Of a stretch of DNA of 64,000 nt, positions 52,434-64,000 are shown one piece after another. This stretch comes from Crossaster papposus. Its lineage: Eukaryota; Echinodermata; Asteroidea; Velatida; Solasteridae. Both the position numbers and the translations under genes were made by a program. The notes beneath the pieces are model-generated. The model saw nothing but the letters and a program-made list of their open reading frames with translations. It was not told the origin of the DNA and did no database searches. The stretch lies in assembly GCA_037893245.1 (NCBI GenBank), contig JBAIAA010000262.1, forward strand, positions 2,604,001 to 2,668,000, given 5' to 3'. The stretch's first letter is position 1. Each line of letters begins with the position of its first letter.

Positions 52434-55400
52434 GCCCTCGAGTTAAATATGTAAAGGGATTGAAGTGTGCATAAGAAATAGACACCTGATGTCGGAACAA
52501 GCCCTCGAGTTAAATATGTAAAGGGAAAGAAGTGTGCATAAGAACTAGACACCTGATGTCGGAACAAGCCCTCGAGTTAAATATGTAAAGAGAAAGAAGT
52601 GTGCATAAGAAATAGACACCTGATGTCGGAACAAGCCCTCCAGTTAAATATGTAAAGGCAAAGAAGTGTGCATAAGAAATAGACACCTGATGTCGGAAAA
52701 GCCCTCGAGTTAAATATGTAAAGGGAAAGAAGTGTGCATAAGAAATAGACACCTGATGTCGGAACAAGCCCTCGAGTTAAGTATGTAAAGGGATTGAAGT
52801 GTGCATAAGAAATAGACACCTGATGTCGGAACAAGCCCTCGAGTTAAATACGTAAAGGGAAAGAAGTGTGCATAAGAAATAGACACCTGATGTCGGAACA
52901 AGCCCTCGAGTTAAATATGTAATGGGAAAGAAGTGTGCATAAGAAATAGACACCTGATGTCGGAACAAGCCCTCGAGTTAAATATGTAAAGGGAAAGAAG
53001 TGTGCATAAGAAATAGACACCTGATGTCGGAACAAGCCCTCGAGTTAAGTATGTAAAGGGATTGAAGTGTGCATAAGAAATAGACACCTGATGTCGGAAC
53101 AAGCCCTCGAGTTAAATACGTAAAGGGAAAGAAGTGTGCATAAGAAATAGACACCTGATGTCGGAACAAGCCCTCGAGTTAAATATGTAAAGGGAAAGAA
53201 GTGTGCATAAGAAATAGACACCTGATGTCGGAACAAGCCCTCGAGTTAAATATGTAAAGGGAAAGAAGTGTGCATAAGAAATAGACACCTGATGTCGGAA
53301 CAAGCCCTCGAGTTATATATGTAAAGGGAAAGAAGTGTGCATAAGAAATAAACACCTGATGTCGGAACAAGCCCTCGAGTTAAATATGTAAAGGGAAAGA
53401 AGTGTGCATAAGAAATAGACACCTGATGTCGGAACAAGCCCTCGAGTTAAATATGTAAAGGCAAAGAAGTGTGCATAAGAAATAGACACCTGATGTCGGA
53501 ACAAGCCCTCGAGTTATATATGTAAAGGCAAAGAAGTGTGCATAAGAAATAGACACCTGATGTCGGAACAAGCCCTCGAGTTAAATATGTAAAGGGAAAT
53601 AAGTGTGCATAAGAAATAGACACCTGATGTCGGAACAAGCCCTCGAGTTAAATATGTAAAGGCAAATAAGTGTGCATAAGAAATAGACACCTGATGTCGG
53701 AACAAGCCCTCGAGTTAAATATGTAAAGCGAAAGAAGTGTGCATAAGAAATAGACACCTGATGTCGGAACAAGCCCTCGAGTTAAATACGTAAAGGGGAA
53801 GAAGTGTGCATAAGAAATAGACACCTGATGTCGGAACAAGCCCTCGAGTTAAATATGTAAAGGGAAAGAAGTGTGCATAAGAAATAGACACCTGATGTCG
53901 GAACAAGCCCTCGAGTTAAATATGTAAAGGCAAAGAAGTGTGCATAAGAAATAGACACCTGATGTCGGAACAAGCCCTCGAGTTAAATATGTAAAGGGAA
54001 ATAAGTGTGCATAAGAAATAGACACCTGATGTCGGAACAAGCCCTCGAGTTAAATATGTAAAGGCAAATAAGTGTGCATAAGAAATAGACACCTGATGTC
54101 GGAACAAGCCCTCGAGTTAAATATGTAAAGCGAAAGAAGTGTGCATAAGAAATAGACACCTGATGTCGGAACAAGCCCTCGAGTTAAATACGTAAAGGGG
54201 AAGAAGTGTGCATAAGAAATAGACACCTGATGTCGGAACAAGCCCTCGAGTTAAATATGTAAAGGGAAAGAAGTGTGCATAAGAAATAGACACCTGATGT
54301 CGGAACAAGCCCTCGAGTTATATATGTAAAGGGAAAGAAGTGTGCATAAGAAATAGACACCTGATGTCGGAACAAGCCCTCGAGTTAAATATGTAAAGGG
54401 AAAGAAGTGTGCATAAGAAATAGACACCTGATGTCGGAACAAGCCCTCGAGTTAAATATGTAAAGGGAAAGAAGTGTGCATAAGAACTAGACACCTGATG
54501 TCGGAACAAGCCCTCGAGTTAAATATGTAAAGAGAAAGAAGTGTGCATAAGAAATAGACACCTGATGTCGGAAAAAGCCCTCGAGTTAAATATGTAAAGG
54601 GAAAGAAGTGTGCATAAGAAATAGACACCTGATGTCGGAACAAGCCCTCGAGTTAAGTATGTAAAGGGATTGAAGTGTGCATAAGAAATAGACACCTGAT
54701 GTCGGAACAAGCCCTCGAGTTAAATACGTAAAGGGAAAGAAGTGTGCATAAGAAATAGACACCTGATGTCGGAACAAGCCCTCGAGTTAAATATGTAATG
54801 GGAAAGAAGTGTGCATAAGAAATAGACACCTGATGTCGGAACAAGCCCTCGAGTTAAATATGTAAAGGGAAAGAAGTGTGCATAAGAAATAGACACCTGA
54901 TGTCGGAACAAGCCCTCGAGTTAAGTATGTAAAGGGATTGAAGTGTGCATAAGAAATAGACACCTGATGTTGGAACAAGCCCTCGAGTTAAATACGTAAA
55001 GGGAAAGAAGTGTGCATAAGAAATAGACACCTGATGTCGGAACAAGCCCTCGAGTTAAATATGTAAAGGGAAAGAAGTGTGCATAAGAAATAGACACCTG
55101 ATGTCGGAACAAGCCCTCGAGTTATATATGTAAAGGGAAAGAAGTGTGCATAAGAAATAAACACCTGATGTCGGAACAAGCCCTCGAGTTAAATATGTAA
55201 AGGGAAAGAAGTGTGCATAAGAAATAGACACCTGATGTCGGAACAAGCCCTCGAGTTAAATATGTAAAGGCAAAGAAGTGTGCATAAGAAATAGACACCT
55301 GATGTCGGAACAAGCCCTTGAGTTATATATGTAAAGGCAAAGAAGTGTGCATAAGAAATAGACACCTGATGTCGGAACAAGCCCTCGAGTTAAATATGTA

Positions 55401-58400
55401 AAGGGAAATAAGTGTGCATAAGAAATAGACACCTGATGTCGGAACAAGCCCTCGAGTTAAATATGTAAAGGCAAATAAGTGTGCATAAGAAATAGACACC
55501 TGATGTCGGAACAAGCCCTCGAGTTAAATATGTAAAGCGAAAGAAGTGTGCATAAGAAATAGACACCTGATGTCGGAACAAGCCCTCGAGTTAAATACGT
55601 AAAGGGGAAGAAGTGTGCATAAGAAATAGACACCTTATGTCGGAACAAGCCCTCGAGTTAAATATGTAAAGGGAAAGAAGTGTGCATAAGAAATAGACAC
55701 CTGATGTCGGAACAAGCCCTCGAGTTAAATATGTAAAGGCAAAGAAGTGTGCATAAGAAATAGACACCTGATGTCGGAACAAGCCCTCGAGTTAAATATG
55801 TAAAGGGAAATAAGTGTGCATAAGAAATAGACACCTGATGTCGGAACAAGCCCTCGAGTTAAATATGTAAAGGCAAATAAGTGTGCATAAGAAATAGACA
55901 CCTGATGTCGGAACAAGCCCTCGAGTTAAATATGTAAAGCGAAAGAAGTGTGCATAAGAAATAGACACCTGATGTCGGAACAAGCCCTCGAGTTAAATAC
56001 GTAAAGGGGAAGAAGTGTGCATAAGAAATAGACACCTGATGTCGGAACAAGCCCTCGAGTTAAATATGTAAAGGGAAAGAAGTGTGCATAAGAAATAGAC
56101 ACCTGATGTCGGAACAAGCCCTCGAGTTATATATGTAAAGGGAAAGAAGTGTGCATAAGAAATAGACACCTGATGTCGGAACAAGCCCTCGAGTTAAATA
56201 TGTAAAGGGAAAGAAGTGTGCATAAGAAATAGACACCTGATGTCGGAACAAGCCCTCGAGTTAAATATGTAAAGGGATTGAAGTGTGCATAAGAAATAGA
56301 CACCTGATGTCGAAACAAGCCCTCGAGTTAAATATGTAAAGGGAAAGAAGTGTGCATAAGAAATAGACACCTGATGTCGGAACAAGCCCTCGAGTTAAAT
56401 ATGTAAAGGGATTGAAGTGTGCATAAGAAATAGACACCTGATGTCGAAACAAGCCCTCGAGTTAAATATGTAAAGGGAAAGAAGTGTGCATAAAAACTAG
56501 ACACCTGATGTCGGAACAAGCCCTCGAGTTATATATGTAAAGGGAAACAGGTGTGCATAAGAAGTGGACACCTGATGTCGGAACAAGCCCTCGAGTTAAA
56601 TATGTAAAGGGAAAGAAGTGTGCATAAGAAATAGACACCTGATGTCGGAACAAGCCCTCGAGTTAAATATGTAAAGGGATTGAAGTGTGCATAAGAAATA
56701 GACACCTGATGTCGGAACAAGCCCTCGAGTTAAATATGTAAAGGGAAAGAAGTGTGCATAAGAACTAGACACCTGATGTCGGAACAAGCCCTCGAGTTAA
56801 ATATGTAAAGAGAAAGAAGTGTGCATAAGAAATAGACACCTGATGTCGGAACAAGCCCTCGAGTTAAATATGTAAAGGCAAAGAAGTGTGCATAAGAAAT
56901 AGACACCTGATGTCGGAACAAGCCCTCGAGTTAAATATGTAAAGGGAAATAAGTGTGCATAAGAAATAGACACCTGATGTCGGAACAAGCCCTCGAGTTA
57001 AATATGTAAAGGCAAATAAGTGTGCATAAGAAATAGACACCTGATGTCGGAACAAGCCCTCGAGTTAAATATGTAAAGCGAAAGAAGTGTGCATAAGAAA
57101 TAGACACCTGATGTCGGAACAAGCCCTCGAGTTAAATACGTAAAGGGGAAGAAGTGTGCATAAGAAATAGACACCTGATGTCGGAACAAGCCCTCGAGTT
57201 AAATATGTAAAGGGAAAGAAGTGTGCATAAGAAATAGACACCTGATGTCGGAACAAGCCCTCGAGTTATATATGTAAAGGGAAAGAAGTGTGCATAAGAA
57301 ATAGACACCTGATGTCGGAACAAGCCCTCGAGTTAAATATGTAAAGGGAAAGAAGTGTGCATAAGAAATAGACACCTGATGTCGGAACAAGCCCTCGAGT
57401 TAAATATGTAAAGGGATTGAAGTGTGCATAAGAAATAGACACCTGATGTCGAAACAAGCCCTCGAGTTAAATATGTAAAGGGAAAGAAGTGTGCATAAGA
57501 AATAGACACCTGATGTCGGAACAAGCCCTCGAGTTAAATATGTAAAGGGATTGAAGTGTGCATAAGAAATAGACACCTGATGTCGAAACAAGCCCTCGAG
57601 TTAAATATGTAAAGGGAAAGAAGTGTGCATAAAAACTAGACACCTGATGTCGGAACAAGCCCTCGAGTTATATATGTAAAGGGAAACAGGTGTGCATAAG
57701 AAGTAGACACCTGATGTCGGAACAAGCCCTCGAGTTAAATATGTAAAGGGAAAGAAGTGTGCATAAGAAATAGACACCTGATGTCGGAACAAGCCCTCGA
57801 GTTAAATATGTAAAGGGATTGAAGTGTGCATAAGAAATAGACACCTGATGTCGGAACAAGCCCTCGAGTTAAATATGTAAAGGGAAAGAAGTGTGCATAA
57901 GAACTAGACACCTGATGTCGGAACAAGCCCTCGAGTTAAATATGTAAAGAGAAAGAAGTGTGCATAAGAAATAGACACCTGATGTCGGAACAAGCCCCCC
58001 AGTTAAATATGTAAAGGCAAAGAAGTGTGCATAAGAAATAGACACCTGATGTCGGAAAAAGCCCTCGAGTTAAATATGTAAAGGGAAAGAAGTGTGCATA
58101 AGAAATAGACACCTGATGTCGGAACAAGCCCTCGAGTTAAGTATGTAAAGGGATTGAAGTGTGCATAAGAAATAGACACCTGATGTCGGAACAAGCCCTC
58201 GAGTTAAATGTGTAAAGGGAAAGAAGTGTGCATAAGAAATATACACCTGATGTCGGAACAAGCCCTCGAGTTAAATATGTAAAGGGAAAGAAGTGTGCAT
58301 AAGAAATAGACACCTGATGTCGGAACAAGCCCTCGAGTTAAATATGTAAAGGGAAAGAAGTGTGCATAAGAAATAGACACCTGATGTCGGAACAAGCCCT

Positions 58401-59364
58401 CGAGTTAAATATGTAAAGGGAAAGAAGTGTGCATAAGAAATAGACACCTGATGTCGGAACAAGCCCTCGAGTTATATATGTAAAGGGAAAGAAGTGTGCA
58501 TAAGAAATAAACACCTGATGTCGGAACAAGCCCTCGAGTTAAATATGTAAAGGGAAAGAAGTGTGCATAAGAAATAGACACCTGATGTCGGAACAAGCCC
58601 TCGAGTTAAATATGTAAAGGCAAAGAAGTGTGCATAAGAAATAGACACCTGATGTCGGAACAAGCCCTCGAGTTAAATATGTAAAGGGAAAGAAATGTGC
58701 ATAAGAAAAAGACACCTGATGTCGGAACAAGCCCTCGAGTTAAATATGTAAAGGGAAATAAGTTTGCATAAGAAATAGACACCTGATGTCGGAACAAGCC
58801 CTCGAGTTAAATATGTAAAGGGAAAGAAGTGTGCATAAGAAATAGACACCTGATGTCGGAACAAGCCCTCGAGTTAAGTATGTAAAGGGATTGAAGTGTG
58901 CATACGAAATAGACACCTGATGTCGGAACAAGCCCTCGAGTTAAATGTGTAAAGGGAAAGAAGTGTGCATAAGAAATAGACACCTGATGTCGGAACAAGC
59001 CCTCGAGTTAAATATGTAAAGGGAAAGAAGTGTGCATAAGAAATAGACACCTGATGTCGGAACAAGCCCTCGAGTTAAATATGTAAAGGGATTGAAGTGT
59101 GCATAAGAAATAGACACCTGATGTCGGAACAAGCCCTCGAGTTAAATATGTAAATGGAAAGAAGTGTGCATAAGAAATATACACCTGATGTCGGTACAAG
59201 CCCTCGAGTTAAATACGTAAAGGGAAAGAAGTGTGCATAAGAAATAGACACCTGATGTCGGAACAAGCCCTCGAGTTAAATATGTAAAGGGAAAGAAGTG
59301 TGCATAAGAAATAGACACCTGATGTCGGAACAAGCCATCGAGTTAAATATGTAAAGGGAAAGAA

Positions 59365-59628
59365 GTGTGCATAAGAAATAGACACCTGATGTCGGAACAA
59401 GCCCTCGAGTTATATATATGTAAAGGGAAAGAAGTGTGCATAAGAAATAGACACCTGATGTCGGAACAAGCCCTCGAGTTATATATATGTAAAGGGAAAG
59501 AAGTGTGCGTAAGAAATAAACACCTGATGTCGGAACAGGCCCTCGAGTTATATATATGTAAAGGGAAAGAAGTGTGCATAAGAAATAAACACCTGATGTC
59601 GGAACGAGCCCTCGAGTTAAATATGTAA
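59365..59628 (+). repeat. Three 69-bp monomers giving an 87-codon open frame
   Basis: Three successive monomers have tatatatatg in place of tatatatg, two extra bases, which makes them 69 bp. As 69 is divisible by 3, the plus-strand frame stays open through them and gives a 23-residue repeat (core HLMSEQALELYICKGKE). This is one of only two plus-strand open frames of this size in the 67-bp array. There is no support for translation, and the open frame follows from the length change alone. Confidence 0.75.
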
Positions 59629-62586
59629 AGGGAAAGAAGTGTGCATAAGAAAAAGACACCTGATGTCGGAACAAGCCCTCGAGTTAAATATGTAAAGGGA
59701 AATAAGTTTGCATAAGAAATAGACACCTGATGTCGGAACAAGCCCACGAGTTAAATATGTAAAGGGAAAGAAGTGTGTATAAGAAATAGACACCTGATGT
59801 GGGAACAAGCCCTCGAGTTATATATGTAAAGGGAAACAGGTGTGCATAAGAAGTAGACACCTGATGTCGGAACAAGCCCTCGAGTTAAATATGTATAGGG
59901 AAAGAAGTGTGCATAAGAAATAGACACCTGATGTCGGAACAAGCCCTCGAGTTAAATGTGTAAAGGGAAAGAAGTGTGCATAAGAAATATACACCTGATG
60001 TCGGAACAAGCCCTCGAGTTAAATATGTAAAGGGAAAGAAGTGTGCATAAGAAATAGACACCTGATGTCGGAACAAGCCCTCGAGTTAAATATGTAAAGG
60101 GAAAGAAGTGTGCATAAGAAATAGACACCTAATGTCGGAACAAGCCCTCGAGTTAAATATGTAAAGGGAAAGAAGTGTGCATAAGAAATAGACACCTGAT
60201 GTCGGAACAAGCCCTCGAGTTATATATGTAAAGGGAAAGAAGTGTGCATAAGAAATAGACACCTGATGTCGGAACAAGCCCTCGAGTTAAATATGTAAAG
60301 CGAAAGAAGTGTGCATAAGAAATAGACACCTGATGTCGGAACAAGCCCTCGAGTTAAATACGTAAAGGGGAAGAAGTGTGCATAAGAAATAGACACCTGA
60401 TGTCGGAACAAGCCCTCGAGTTAAATATGTAAAGGGAAAGAAGTGTGCATAAGAAATAGACACCTGATGTCGGAACAAGCCCTCGAGTTATATATGTAAA
60501 GGGAAAGAAGTGTGCATAAGAAATAGACACCTGATGTCGGAACAAGCCCTCGAGTTAAATATGTAAAGGGAAAGAAGTGTGCATAAGAAATAGACACCTG
60601 ATGTCGGAACAAGCCCTCGAGTTAAATATGTAAAGGGATTGAAGTGTGCATAAGAAATAGACACCTGATGTCGAAACAAGCCCTCGAGTTAAATATGTAA
60701 AGGGAAAGAAGTGTGCATAAGAAATAGACACCTGATGTCGGAACAAGCCCTCGAGTTAAATATGTAAAGGGATTGAAGTGTGCATAAGAAATAGACACCT
60801 GATGTCGAAACAAGCCCTCGAGTTAAATATGTAAAGGGAAAGAAGTGTGCATAAAAACTAGACACCTGATGTCGGAACAAGCCCTCGAGTTATATATGTA
60901 AAGGGAAACAGGTGTGCATAAGAAGTAGACACCTGATGTCGGAACAAGCCCTCGAGTTAAATATGTAAAGGGAAAGAAGTGTGCATAAGAAATAGACACC
61001 TGATGTCGGAACAAGCCCTCGAGTTAAATATGTAAAGGGATTGAAGTGTGCATAAGAAATAGACACCTGATGTCGGAACAAGCCCTCGAGTTAAATATGT
61101 AAAGGGAAAGAAGTGTGCATAAGAACTAGACACCTGATGTCGGAACAAGCCCTCGAGTTAAATATGTAAAGAGAAAGAAGTGTGCATAAGAAATAGACAC
61201 CTGATGTCGGAACAAGCCCCCCAGTTAAATATGTAAAGGCAAAGAAGTGTGCATAAGAAATAGACACCTGATGTCGGAAAAAGCCCTCGAGTTAAATATG
61301 TAAAGGGAAAGAAGTGTGCATAAGAAATAGACACCTGATGTCGGAACAAGCCCTCGAGTTAAGTATGTAAAGGGATTGAAGTGTGCATAAGAAATAGACA
61401 CCTGATGTCGGAACAAGCCCTCGAGTTAAATGTGTAAAGGGAAAGAAGTGTGCATAAGAAATATACACCTGATGTCGGAACAAGCCCTCGAGTTAAATAT
61501 GTAAAGGGAAAGAAGTGTGCATAAGAAATAGACACCTGATGTCGGAACAAGCCCTCGAGTTAAATATGTAAAGGGAAAGAAGTGTGCATAAGAAATAGAC
61601 ACCTGATGTCGGAACAAGCCCTCGAGTTAAATATGTAAAGGGAAAGAAGTGTGCATAAGAAATAGACACCTGATGTCGGAACAAGCCCTCGAGTTATATA
61701 TGTAAAGGGAAAGAAGTGTGCATAAGAAATAAACACCTGATGTCGGAACAAGCCCTCGAGTTAAATATGTAAAGGGAAAGAAGTGTGCATAAGAAATAGA
61801 CACCTGATGTCGGAACAAGCCCTCGAGTTAAATATGTAAAGGCAAAGAAGTGTGCATAAGAAATAGACACCTGATGTCGGAACAAGCCCTCGAGTTAAAT
61901 ATGTAAAGGGAAAGAAATGTGCATAAGAAAAAGACACCTGATGTCGGAACAAGCCCTCGAGTTAAATATGTAAAGGGAAATAAGTTTGCATAAGAAATAG
62001 ACACCTGATGTCGGAACAAGCCCTCGAGTTAAATATGTAAAGGGAAAGAAGTGTGCATAAGAAATAGACACCTGATGTCGGAACAAGCCCTCGAGTTAAG
62101 TATGTAAAGGGATTGAAGTGTGCATACGAAATAGACACCTGATGTCGGAACAAGCCCTCGAGTTAAATGTGTAAAGGGAAAGAAGTGTGCATAAGAAATA
62201 GACACCTGATGTCGGAACAAGCCCTCGAGTTAAATATGTAAAGGGAAAGAAGTGTGCATAAGAAATAGACACCTGATGTCGGAACAAGCCCTCGAGTTAA
62301 ATATGTAAAGGGATTGAAGTGTGCATAAGAAATAGACACCTGATGTCGGAACAAGCCCTCGAGTTAAATATGTAAATGGAAAGAAGTGTGCATAAGAAAT
62401 ATACACCTGATGTCGGTACAAGCCCTCGAGTTAAATACGTAAAGGGAAAGAAGTGTGCATAAGAAATAGACACCTGATGTCGGAACAAGCCCTCGAGTTA
62501 AATATGTAAAGGGAAAGAAGTGTGCATAAGAAATAGACACCTGATGTCGGAACAAGCCATCGAGTTAAATATGTAAAGGGAAAGAA

Positions 62587-62850
62587 GTGTGCATAAGAAA
62601 TAGACACCTGATGTCGGAACAAGCCCTCGAGTTATATATATGTAAAGGGAAAGAAGTGTGCATAAGAAATAGACACCTGATGTCGGAACAAGCCCTCGAG
62701 TTATATATATGTAAAGGGAAAGAAGTGTGCGTAAGAAATAAACACCTGATGTCGGAACAGGCCCTCGAGTTATATATATGTAAAGGGAAAGAAGTGTGCA
62801 TAAGAAATAAACACCTGATGTCGGAACGAGCCCTCGAGTTAAATATGTAA
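62587..62850 (+). repeat. Second copy of the 69-bp monomer cluster
   Basis: Identical arrangement to 59365-59628, displaced by 3222 bp, with the same single-base variants (gtgcgtaag, ggaacaggcc, ggaacgagcc). It was copied with the 3222-bp higher-order unit. Confidence 0.75.
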
Positions 62851-64000
62851 AGGGAAAGAAGTGTGCATAAGAAAAAGACACCTGATGTCGGAACAAGCCC
62901 TCGAGTTAAATATGTAAAGGGAAATAAGTTTGCATAAGAAATAGACACCTGATGTCGGAACAAGCCCACGAGTTAAATATGTAAAGGGAAAGAAGTGTGT
63001 ATAAGAAATAGACACCTGATGTGGGAACAAGCCCTCGAGTTATATATGTAAAGGGAAACAGGTGTGCATAAGAAGTAGACACCTGATGTCGGAACAAGCC
63101 CTCGAGTTAAATATGTATAGGGAAAGAAGTGTGCATAAGAAATAGACACCTGATGTCGGAACAAGCCCTCGAGTTAAATGTGTAAAGGGAAAGAAGTGTG
63201 CATAAGAAATATACACCTGATGTCGGAACAAGCCCTCGAGTTAAATATGTAAAGGGAAAGAAGTGTGCATAAGAAATAGACACCTGATGTCGGAACAAGC
63301 CCTCGAGTTAAATATGTAAAGGGAAAGAAGTGTGCATAAGAAATAGACACCTAATGTCGGAACAAGCCCTCGAGTTAAATATGTAAAGGGAAAGAAGTGT
63401 GCATAAGAAATAGACACCTGATGTCGGAACAAGCCCTCGAGTTATATATGTAAAGGGAAAGAAGTGTGCATAAGAAATAAACACCTGATGTCGGAACAAG
63501 CCCTCGAGTTAAATATGTAAAGGGAAAGAAGTGTGCATAAGAAATAGACACCTGATGTCGGAACAAGCCCTCGAGTTAAATATGTAAAGGCAAAGAAGTG
63601 TGCATAAGAAATAGACACCTGATGTCGGAACAAGCCCTCGAGTTAAATATGTAAAGGGAAAGAAATGTGCATAAGAAAAAGACACCTGATGTCGGAACAA
63701 GCCCTCGAGTTAAATATGTAAAGGGAAATAAGTTTGCATAAGAAATAGACACCTGATGTCGGAACAAGCCCTCGAGTTAAATATGTAAAGGGAAAGAAGT
63801 GTGCATAAGAAATAGACACCTGATGTCGGAACAAGCCCTCGAGTTAAGTATGTAAAGGGATTGAAGTGTGCATACGAAATAGACACCTGATGTCGGAACA
63901 AGCCCTCGAGTTAAATGTGTAAAGGGAAAGAAGTGTGCATAAGAAATAGACACCTGATGTCGGAACAAGCCCTCGAGTTAAATATGTAAAGGGAAAGAAG

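Larger units (their letters stand above)
57080..63300. repeat. 3222-bp tandem duplication (48 monomers plus 6 bp)
   Basis: The segment from about 57080 to 60290 is followed by a near-exact second copy from about 60300 to 63300. The 6 extra bases come from three 69-bp monomers that both copies carry (near 59410-59560 and 62630-62780). After about 63300 the order jumps back to match the segment near 61560, an offset of 1748 bp, so a third, partial copy begins before the window ends. Confidence 0.85.
26418..64000. repeat. 67-bp satellite array, about 560 monomers
   Basis: A head-to-tail array with a 67-bp period that runs to the end of the window. Conserved monomer blocks, in plus-strand order, are tgtaaagggaaagaagtgtg, cataagaaatagacacctga, tgtcggaacaagccctcgag and ttaaata. 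G+C is about 40% (27 of 67 in the consensus). Common variant positions are aaagaag/attgaag, ggg/ggc/gcg, taaatatg/taaatacg/tatatatg/tatgtatg, gatgtcgg/gacgtcgg, aacaagcc/aaaaagcc and gaaatag/gaactag. Combinations of these define the higher-order repeats listed below. Monomers of 66, 68 and 69 bp are rare. There is no gene in the array: the minus strand is open for about 63 codons in each frame only because the 67-bp period shifts frame each time. Confidence 0.97.

Noticed and set aside
26379-63968. Hundreds of overlapping 63-codon minus-strand open frames (FRHQVSISYAHF type)
   Set aside because: They recur every 67 bp, overlap in all frames and end at the same monomer stop. They follow from a 67-bp period that is not divisible by 3, with no start context, codon bias or domain.
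26418-64000. CRISPR array
   Set aside because: The regular spacing comes from a tandem satellite. There are no unique spacers between repeats and no cas genes; the whole 67 bp is conserved.
26418-64000. The 67-bp monomer as a further decayed tRNA
   Set aside because: The length is close to 72, and gttccgac on the minus strand resembles a B box, but no acceptor, anticodon or D arm can be aligned and the B-box spacing is wrong.
26418-64000. CENP-B box in the 67-bp satellite
   Set aside because: I looked for the TTCG and CGGG halves with correct spacing on both strands and found none. A centromeric role is not excluded, but it is not supported by this motif.
1-64000. Bacterial, phage or plasmid origin
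   Set aside because: No coding density, no ribosome binding sites and no operons. The tRNA is a eukaryotic initiator with internal polymerase III boxes and no encoded CCA.

Overview
The window is satellite DNA throughout. I find no protein-coding gene, rRNA, CRISPR array or recognisable transposon. It splits into two arrays that meet abruptly at about 26417/26418.

Left array (1 to 26417): a composite satellite built from cassettes derived from eukaryotic initiator tRNA-Met (tRNA-iMet), all on the minus strand. Three cassette classes recur, separated by AT-rich spacers. Class A is nearly intact: 72 nt, CAT anticodon, good A and B boxes and a TTTTT stop 5 nt downstream. Class B is about 90% identical to A over 72 nt, with a damaged D stem and T loop but still a TTTTT stop. 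Class C is an ungapped 72-nt fossil, 50 of 72 positions identical to A, with no T-run stop. The basic A-B-C unit is about 390-397 bp; a variant carrying one more cassette is about 564 bp. These are arranged in higher-order repeats (969 bp, 1938 bp, 4773 bp and 6535 bp offsets). The best class A copies fold into a complete cloverleaf.

Right array (26418 to the end of the window, and evidently beyond): a simple 67-bp satellite of about 560 monomers with point variants, a few 66-, 68- and 69-bp monomers, and nested higher-order repeats (for example 402, 1608, 1943, 3222 and 4356 bp). Nearly every monomer carries CTCGAG. The many short minus-strand open frames here are by-products of a 67-bp period that rotates through all three frames.

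Organism: a eukaryote, most likely an animal. The acceptor stem AGCAGAG/CTCTGCT with an A discriminator and the whole cloverleaf match metazoan tRNA-iMet; plant initiators start differently. I cannot name the species. The setting looks like pericentromeric, centromeric or subtelomeric heterochromatin, but nothing in the sequence proves which. The main open question is whether the better class A copies are transcribed by RNA polymerase III or are passive satellite sequence.
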